A stretch of DNA of 51,729 nt from an uncultured Planctomycetota bacterium (lineage in GTDB: Bacteria; Planctomycetota; Planctomycetia; Pirellulales; Thermoguttaceae): positions 1 through 51,729 of the forward strand of contig CADBQY010000073.1 of the NCBI GenBank assembly GCA_902796885.1, written 5' to 3'. A program made the translations under genes and the position numbers. Under the pieces are notes generated by a model. That model saw nothing but the letters and a program-made list of their open reading frames with translations, did not search any database and was not told the origin of the DNA. Shown here piece by piece: positions 46,730 through 51,729 of the stretch. Position 1 is the first letter of the stretch. Every line of letters starts with the position of its first letter.

Positions 46730-46868
46730 TTTGACGATTACATTCCAACGGGGTCGGCCGCGTTCGCTCGACGGCGATCTTCTGTCGGACGGCCGTTGCG
46801 TCGTCCGCCAAAGCCGCGCCGAGGCCGTTTCAAAACGAGTCCGGCAGAACGCCCGCCGCGGATGCGGT

Positions 46869-47930
46869 TCAGAACTCGAATCCGGGTATCAGTTTTTCGA
46901 TATACGAATGAGTCACGTCGGTCGAGTTCAGTCCTCCCGGAGAATAAATAAAATTTTCCGGGACGACGGAAAAGTGATTCTCATACACGTCGGTCAGATC
47001 GACGGAAACCAGTCTGGTTTTCTTCTTCGGGTTTGTCTCCGGCGCGGAAAAGTACGCGATACGGTAAGGAAACTCGTATTGCTGACTTATATAGACCTCG
47101 ACAAGGCAGGGAAACTGATCGAGATATTTTTTCCGCTCCCCGGCGTTATATTCGAGAAGACTTTTGACCGACCTTTCGTAAATCTCCGGTTTGAGCCGCC
47201 CTGAAAGCCGCCAGGCGCGTATCGAACTGCTTTTTCCTTTGAGCGAGACCGTCTCGACCTCTTCGGAAAAATCGTAACAGGTCAGCAAACTCCGGAGAAC
47301 GCCGGTAATCCCGCCGAGTCGAGGAAACCCCGCCAGCGGGCTCGGAAGCGAAAGACGGTTTTTGAGAAGCTCTTCACGCGCCTCGTCGCTTTCGACCGCC
47401 TGCGCCAAGATCGCGGCCATCTCACCCAATTTCAGTTCCGTCAGCCGCTGATTCCCTTCGATCGACGTGAAAGTCCAAAGAGTGTTCTTATCGCAGATGA
47501 TATCCAGCACGTTGTCTTCTTCCGGCTCGGCCGTCGCCGTTACGTTCCGGGGAAGTTCCAAATGGAGCCGAAAGAGGGACGTTCCGCCGTAACAGAATGC
47601 TCGGCTTCGCTGCTGGCTGTCGTTCGACGGAAGGAAGAGTTCCTCATACTTCCCGCTCCCGTCAACCGCCACTTTCCCAACATGAACCCGCATATCGATT
47701 TTCGCGGTCACCGATTTTAAACGCTCGATCCGATCGATGGTTCGTTCAAGGATCGCCTCGCCGCTCCCTCCTCCCGTACTCCCCGCCCCCGAAACGAGTT
47801 CTGGCGCCGAACCGGTCGCCATCAGGCGGCGGGTCTGGCGAAAATCGTGGGTCAGATAGACTGCTATAAGGGTCAAAACCGTTATAACAGTCCATTGGAA
47901 AGCGGAACCCGACGATTTTTTCCTTTTCAT
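46869..47930 (-). CDS. Membrane-anchored protein, DUF1571/LolA-like fold possible
   Basis: This 353-residue protein has a single N-terminal membrane anchor (about residues 10-28) and an extracytoplasmic body. The early part (ILERTIDRIERLKSVTAKID, then a basic/hydrophobic alternation) resembles proteins built like LolA, where a curved beta-sheet follows an N-terminal helix. Planctomycete DUF1571 proteins look similar. This is a tentative comparison. I chose ATG 47930, with GAAAGAG just upstream, over a TTG five codons earlier. It faces pdxA across a 152-base gap and is divergent from the gene at 48087. Confidence 0.65.
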   Translation of the reverse strand: MKRKKSSGSAFQWTVITVLTLIAVYLTHDFRQTRRLMATGSAPELVSGAGSTGGGSGEAILERTIDRIERLKSVTAKIDMRVHVGKVAVDGSGKYEELFLPSNDSQQRSRAFCYGGTSLFRLHLELPRNVTATAEPEEDNVLDIICDKNTLWTFTSIEGNQRLTELKLGEMAAILAQAVESDEAREELLKNRLSLPSPLAGFPRLGGITGVLRSLLTCYDFSEEVETVSLKGKSSSIRAWRLSGRLKPEIYERSVKSLLEYNAGERKKYLDQFPCLVEVYISQQYEFPYRIAYFSAPETNPKKKTRLVSVDLTDVYENHFSVVPENFIYSPGGLNSTDVTHSYIEKLIPGFEF

Positions 47931-48086
47931 AAATGACTCTTTCAAAGAGTTGTTCTTCGGTTTGCCGAAATCTTAACGAACGGTCTGCTTCCGGCTCACG
48001 GGAGAATGCCGGCCTGCAGACACGACGGAGCAAATTTTCCCAGATATTCCGGTAACCCGGGACGTTGATTCAGTAAGGGATTTTCG

Positions 48087-49010
48087 ATGCGTTACAGATA
48101 TTATCTGCTTCTGATCGCGGCAGCTTTCCTCTGCGGCGCCGGTCCGACCGGTCCGCTCGGCGGCCGCCTTGCCCCCCGAAACTACAATAATCCGCAACTC
48201 TATCCCAGTGTCAACGGACCCGGTCCCGGCGTGATCGCCGCCCGGGGCGGCGGGCCTCGCGACCGTGTCGGCTCCGCGACCGCCCAGATTCTCTTCCAGG
48301 GACCGGACGGAATGAACGTCAACTGGGACGTCGCCGCGATCGGTTCGTTCGATTCCCAACCGATCGTCACCGAAGGAGTTCAGGATTTCGAAACGGGGAA
48401 AGAGTACCGTCTTCGTCTTTCGAACCTGCCGAACCGTAAAGGAATCGGCGGCGCTCCGCTGAACCTTTACCCAACTCTCCAGGTCAATTCGGTCACCCCG
48501 CGTACCCGGTCCTATCTTGAACATAATGCCATTCCGGTCCGAATCACCGACAACGACATCGACCAGGTGCAGGCGGGGAACTTCGTCACGAAGGTCATCT
48601 TCCTTCCGGCCCCGGAATTCCAGAATATTGCGATTGCCGGCGGCGTCGACACGATCGTCAATACCCAGCTTCCCGCGGGAACCGACCCTGTCGTTGAGGC
48701 GCAGAATCGCGGCTCGATCCTGGCGGTCATTCAGATCGGAAACAAAGACCTCAGTCGCGGACTCTATCCCGCGGGCGGGTACGACCAGGGAACCGGGCAG
48801 GACGGCGTGCCGCAGGTTCCGATCTCCGGAGTCAACGTGCCGAGTTTCGGAACGCCGAACAGCGTGACCCCCTACGGCGTTCCCGGACCACCGGTCCTCC
48901 CCGCCGCTCCCGAGGGAGTTTCTCCCGACCCGTTGATCTCGCCGATCAATCCGACTCCGGCCACCGACGTTCCTCAGGTCGACAAAACCTGGAGCGGAAT
49001 CAACTTCTGA
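48087..49010 (+). CDS. Secreted protein of unknown function
   Basis: This 307-residue protein has a signal peptide (MRYRYYLLLIAAAFLCGAG) and a Gly/Pro/Asn-rich linker. A beta-rich central domain (about 70-225) begins at SATAQILFQGPDGMNVNWDV. A Pro-rich C-terminal 75 residues follow, without clear structure. A cysteine at 16 within LCGAG is close to a lipobox, so lipoprotein processing is possible but not certain. ATG 48087 has AAGGGA upstream. I do not recognise a named family. Its stop lies four bases from the stop of the convergent protease gene, with no terminator between them. Confidence 0.75.
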   Translation: MRYRYYLLLIAAAFLCGAGPTGPLGGRLAPRNYNNPQLYPSVNGPGPGVIAARGGGPRDRVGSATAQILFQGPDGMNVNWDVAAIGSFDSQPIVTEGVQDFETGKEYRLRLSNLPNRKGIGGAPLNLYPTLQVNSVTPRTRSYLEHNAIPVRITDNDIDQVQAGNFVTKVIFLPAPEFQNIAIAGGVDTIVNTQLPAGTDPVVEAQNRGSILAVIQIGNKDLSRGLYPAGGYDQGTGQDGVPQVPISGVNVPSFGTPNSVTPYGVPGPPVLPAAPEGVSPDPLISPINPTPATDVPQVDKTWSGINF

Positions 49011-49014
49011 GACG

Positions 49015-50442
49015 TTATTCCTTGCGCGGAACGCGGATCACCTCCGATTCGCGTTCCCGTCCCCCGTTCTCTTTCGGCCAGTTCACGATACAGATCAGTT
49101 CGGCTCCCCCCTCGACGCACTTTTTCAATTCGTCCAGTTTTTCCATGCGGGCGTCACTTCCGTTGCTTTCGAAGCTCGGCTGACGAATCTTTTCCGGCGC
49201 CGCCTGCCCGGGCGGCGTTTCGTCGAACGAAACGGTCTGAATATTCCCGCTTTCGGAAGACTCTCCGCGCAAAAGTTCCTGGTAGACAAACGCCAGGTTG
49301 CTGTTTGCGTAGAGTTGGTCGTAGACCACCGTATAGGGAAGGAAATACCCCTCGTCGCTCTTCGGATCGCCGGCGTTACAAACACCGACCAGATACGTCT
49401 GTCCCTGAGCCGTCCGCATAAAGAGTCCTCCGCCGCTACGGCCGCTCCGCGGGGCGTTAGTCACCTCGATGAAATAAAACTGCTGATTCTTTAAGCGGTC
49501 TTTTGGCTGATAATACTTCTGGTCGGTCGATTTCACCGTATGTTCCCAGACCGTCGGATCCTCGCCGGACGTACATCCGATACTGACAAGCCGGTCTCCC
49601 GATTGCGGGGCATATCCCGGAGGCGCCATCCGAACCGGTTCGATGTCGAACGGAAGCGGAATCCCCACAAAGCCGATATCGAGATCGTCATCGTAGTAGA
49701 CGCATTCCCCGGTCACCGTTGTCGTCTTACCGCTCTCCGGCCGGAAAAGATCGACCTGAACCGGCGTGTTCCCCTTCGAATCGCGAAAGAGATGTCCGCA
49801 TGTCAGGACAAGCCCTTCGCGCGCGTTTTCGGTCAGGCTGGTATGGATCAGAGTCCCTGTTCCGCAGTCGGTCTCGTTATTTCCCCCGCTGACGCGCAGT
49901 CGCACCGTGGCGGCGAGTTCACTATTCAGATTCTCGGTTCGGAGCGAAACATCCCGCGACGCTTTCGGACTCCCCGCAGCCGCCAACGCGGAGCTGGGGG
50001 TCTCTTTCGATACCGAACCGCTTTGAGATTCCTGAGCGTTACGGAACATCGTGAGGAGCCGATCCTGGACGACGCGAATATCCTCCCCCCGCGAGATAAA
50101 CCGGCTCTCCTCCATACCGCCGCGCAAAAGGACAAACGAGGGCATCGTCTCGATCCCGTATTGGTCGTAGAGCGCCGATCCGGCCGCGTCGTGAGGCGAA
50201 ACGCGCCTGAGCGGATATCCTTTTTGTTCGAGTCCCGAAACGAGCGGTTCCAAAGCCCGGCAAGCCGGACACCCGTCGGAAGTGAACGCCAAAAGGAGGA
50301 TCGAATCGGGCGTCTCCGCACGAAGAGCCGAGCCGCTTAGGAAGAAAAGAACCGAGCAAAACGGCACAAAAACCGCCGAGAGTACGCGCGGGGAAAACCG
50401 CTTGGCGCAAGGGGCACAAGAACCCCGAGACAGGCAATCCAT
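49015..50442 (-). CDS. Exported thioredoxin-like / trypsin-like serine protease fusion
   Basis: This 475-residue protein starts at ATG 50442, with GGAG ten bases upstream. After an N-terminal signal sequence (hydrophobic core about 20-40) comes a thioredoxin-like domain of about 90 residues. It has the redox motif DGCPACRA (C58, C61) and the cis-proline segment ETMPSFVLL. A linker leads to a chymotrypsin-fold protease. The triad is H217 (LTCGHLF), D255 (DDDLDIGFV) and S336 (SGRSGGGLF). All catalytic residues of both domains are present. Envelope proteins of this type could couple disulfide chemistry to proteolysis. The N terminus also holds cysteines at 3, 9 and 12, before the hydrophobic core. 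Confidence 0.85.
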   Translation of the reverse strand: MDCLSRGSCAPCAKRFSPRVLSAVFVPFCSVLFFLSGSALRAETPDSILLLAFTSDGCPACRALEPLVSGLEQKGYPLRRVSPHDAAGSALYDQYGIETMPSFVLLRGGMEESRFISRGEDIRVVQDRLLTMFRNAQESQSGSVSKETPSSALAAAGSPKASRDVSLRTENLNSELAATVRLRVSGGNNETDCGTGTLIHTSLTENAREGLVLTCGHLFRDSKGNTPVQVDLFRPESGKTTTVTGECVYYDDDLDIGFVGIPLPFDIEPVRMAPPGYAPQSGDRLVSIGCTSGEDPTVWEHTVKSTDQKYYQPKDRLKNQQFYFIEVTNAPRSGRSGGGLFMRTAQGQTYLVGVCNAGDPKSDEGYFLPYTVVYDQLYANSNLAFVYQELLRGESSESGNIQTVSFDETPPGQAAPEKIRQPSFESNGSDARMEKLDELKKCVEGGAELICIVNWPKENGGRERESEVIRVPRKE

Positions 50443-50601
50443 TACAGATAACTCCGTTTGACATGCGTTCGAATTTCCCAAAATGCCATCCGTGGCGTCC
50501 GGGAAAGGGAGGGATATATTAGCACCTGCAACGGGCCGGAGCAAGGGGAATTTTAGACGCGACGCCCGGGATGTTGCGACTTAAGCCGCTCCCCCCCCTT
50601 A

Positions 50602-51582
50602 TTAGTCGATCGACGGCAGTTCGAGCGGTGTTTTCGAAGGGAAACCGGGAATTTCGCGCACATAGCGAGGGACAAGATAGCCGGGAAGGAGGGCTCGGAG
50701 TTCGCCGACGATTCGGCGTCCCTCGTCAACCGGAACCTCAAAATGGGCCGCACCCGTCACCCGGTCGAGCTGATGCAGATAGTAGGGAACGATCCCCAGA
50801 TCAAACACCCGGGTGAAAAGCTCGGCGAGCGTTTCGGCCCGGTCGTTCACGCCGCGCAGGAGGACGGTCTGCGAAAAGAGAAAAAAACCGTCGGCGCGAA
50901 GCCGGCCGACCGCTCCTGCCGCATCGGAAGCCAGTTCGGCGGGGTGGTTGAGATGAAAGACGAAGAGGAGCTTTTTCCCGGCCCCTTCAATCTCTTCGAA
51001 CCGGCGGAACAGGCCGGGCGTTAACGAAGAGGGAGAAAGGATCGGATAGCGTGTATGGATACGTACCCTCTTAACAAAAGAAAGGTCTTTTATATAATGG
51101 AAGGCGACGTCAAGTTCCCTCGGCGGCATCCCCAGCGGGTCCCCTCCGCTGAGAATGATCTCCTCGACGGAGTTGTTTCTGTCGAGGAACGCCGCGATCT
51201 CCCCCCAATCGACGGCGGGGGCGGCTGGGAAATGACGCCGAAAGCAAAATCGGCAATGGGCGGCGCAGACCCCTTGGGTCATCACCAAAACCCGCCCGGC
51301 ATACTTCCAAAGAAGTCCGGCGGGAAGCGTCTCTTTCGGCGCCGTGTCCGACCATTCCTCAAGCGGGTCGGCGGTAAACCCGGGAACGGAATCGTTCTCC
51401 CGCGCGTTCGGCCAGAACTGCAGAAGGACCGGGTCGCGGGGATCCCCCTTTTTGATCCGTTTGGTCAGACTTCGCGGAATACGAAAAGTCAGCGCCGCTG
51501 TAGCGCGCCGGTCCGCCGACTCGGGAAGCGCCAGGATCGACTGTAGTTCCGCGGGGTCGGTAATGAACGTCGTCTCGGGCAT
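50602..51582 (-). CDS. epmB: EF-P lysine 2,3-aminomutase (EpmB-type)
   Basis: This 326-residue radical SAM enzyme isomerises L-alpha-lysine to (R)-beta-lysine, which is used to modify elongation factor P. The [4Fe-4S]/SAM motif is CAAHCRFCF (C106, C110, C113) followed by RRHFP, a signature of the EpmB/KamA group. SGGDPLGMPPREL and the C-terminal QLDRVTGAAHFEVP also fit. The length matches the EpmB form rather than the longer catabolic KamA. I chose ATG 51582 with GGAAGAG upstream; a longer frame would overlap efp. It is divergent from efp with 101 bases between the starts. The ligase EpmA is not in the window. Confidence 0.92.
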   Translation of the reverse strand: MPETTFITDPAELQSILALPESADRRATAALTFRIPRSLTKRIKKGDPRDPVLLQFWPNARENDSVPGFTADPLEEWSDTAPKETLPAGLLWKYAGRVLVMTQGVCAAHCRFCFRRHFPAAPAVDWGEIAAFLDRNNSVEEIILSGGDPLGMPPRELDVAFHYIKDLSFVKRVRIHTRYPILSPSSLTPGLFRRFEEIEGAGKKLLFVFHLNHPAELASDAAGAVGRLRADGFFLFSQTVLLRGVNDRAETLAELFTRVFDLGIVPYYLHQLDRVTGAAHFEVPVDEGRRIVGELRALLPGYLVPRYVREIPGFPSKTPLELPSID

Positions 51583-51633
51583 TGTCTCTTCCAAACGCGG
51601 AAGGGGATTTTCTGAACTTCGTATTTTATTTGT

Positions 51634-51646
51634 CGCGTCTAACGCG
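51634..51646. promoter_or_regulatory. Small palindrome in the epmB-efp divergent region
   Basis: CGCGT-CTA-ACGCG is a perfect 5-bp inverted repeat inside the 101-base divergent gap. A rightward TTGTCG (51630-51635) overlaps it, with a TATCAT-like box 19 bases on, so it could be an operator over a weak efp promoter. Evidence is slight. Confidence 0.25.
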
Positions 51647-51683
51647 CACAGGATTATCATAACCCGAAAAGAAGAGGTTTCAA

Positions 51684-51729
51684 GTGGCATCTTACAACAC
51701 CAGCGACTTCCGTAAAGGACTGAAAGTTC
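51684..51729 (+). CDS. efp: Elongation factor P (N-terminal fragment)
   Basis: Only the first 15 codons are in the window. They start at GTG 51684, preceded by AAGAAGAGG, and read VASYNTSDFRKGLKV, closely matching the EF-P start (the usual pattern is A-x-Y-x-T-S/N-D-F-R-x-G). EF-P rescues ribosomes stalled at polyproline. The modified lysine lies beyond the right edge. The divergent EpmB gene supports the identification and predicts a beta-lysylated form. Confidence 0.85.
   Translation, partial: MASYNTSDFRKGLKV

Overview
The window looks like the chromosome of a Planctomycetota bacterium. Two proteins begin with the LEPR-XLL sorting signature typical of planctomycete exported giants (1-383 and 14678-17584). 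The latter ends in a type I dockerin. There are also three Gfo/Idh/MocA oxidoreductases (two with Tat leaders), a DUF1598-like secreted protein and several large exported proteins of unknown role. Order or family cannot be fixed from the sequence alone. No rRNA, tRNA, CRISPR array, insertion sequence, prophage or integrase was seen. The region reads as ordinary chromosome with an unusually large share of secreted and lineage-specific proteins.

Layout. 1-383: start of a leftward LEPR-XLL protein with a possible cohesin domain. 859-2322: secreted DUF1598-like protein behind a structured leader. 2411-7718: leftward block hemB, AEC transporter, HAD phosphatase, Ca2+/cation antiporter and, from its own strong promoter, an SGNH hydrolase. 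8067-14612: a 2181-residue alpha-2-macroglobulin with an intact thioester motif. 14678-17584: LEPR-XLL / duplicated beta-helix / Fn3 / dockerin protein. 17907-22063: two Gfo/Idh/MocA oxidoreductases (one cytosolic, one Tat-exported) and a protein carrying five identical-spacing zinc ribbons. 22090-29261, leftward: polytopic membrane protein, purF, a DRG-like TGS GTPase, an extremely acidic D/E/W protein, scpB and proB. 29466-30647: membrane protein. 30739-33318: Wzc-type tyrosine autokinase with a long Gly/Tyr tail. 33890-36892: Tat-exported oxidoreductase plus secreted HEAT-repeat protein. 36968-37684: Dpm1-like glycosyltransferase. 37843-46716: an unknown 1665-residue protein, a PcrA/UvrD helicase and pdxA in one tightly packed rightward cluster. 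46869-50442: three envelope proteins, one a thioredoxin-trypsin fusion. 50602-51729: epmB-type lysine 2,3-aminomutase divergent from efp (only the first residues of EF-P are in the window).

How the genes relate. Housekeeping functions (heme, purine, proline and pyridoxal phosphate synthesis, chromosome segregation, EF-P modification) alternate with envelope functions (protease trap, surface assembly, polysaccharide export, exported oxidoreductases). Convergent gene pairs are often separated by long perfect palindromes that should terminate transcription in both directions. The least explained item is the 1665-residue protein directly upstream of the PcrA-type helicase. The most suggestive envelope theme is a possible cohesin/dockerin pair on LEPR-XLL proteins.
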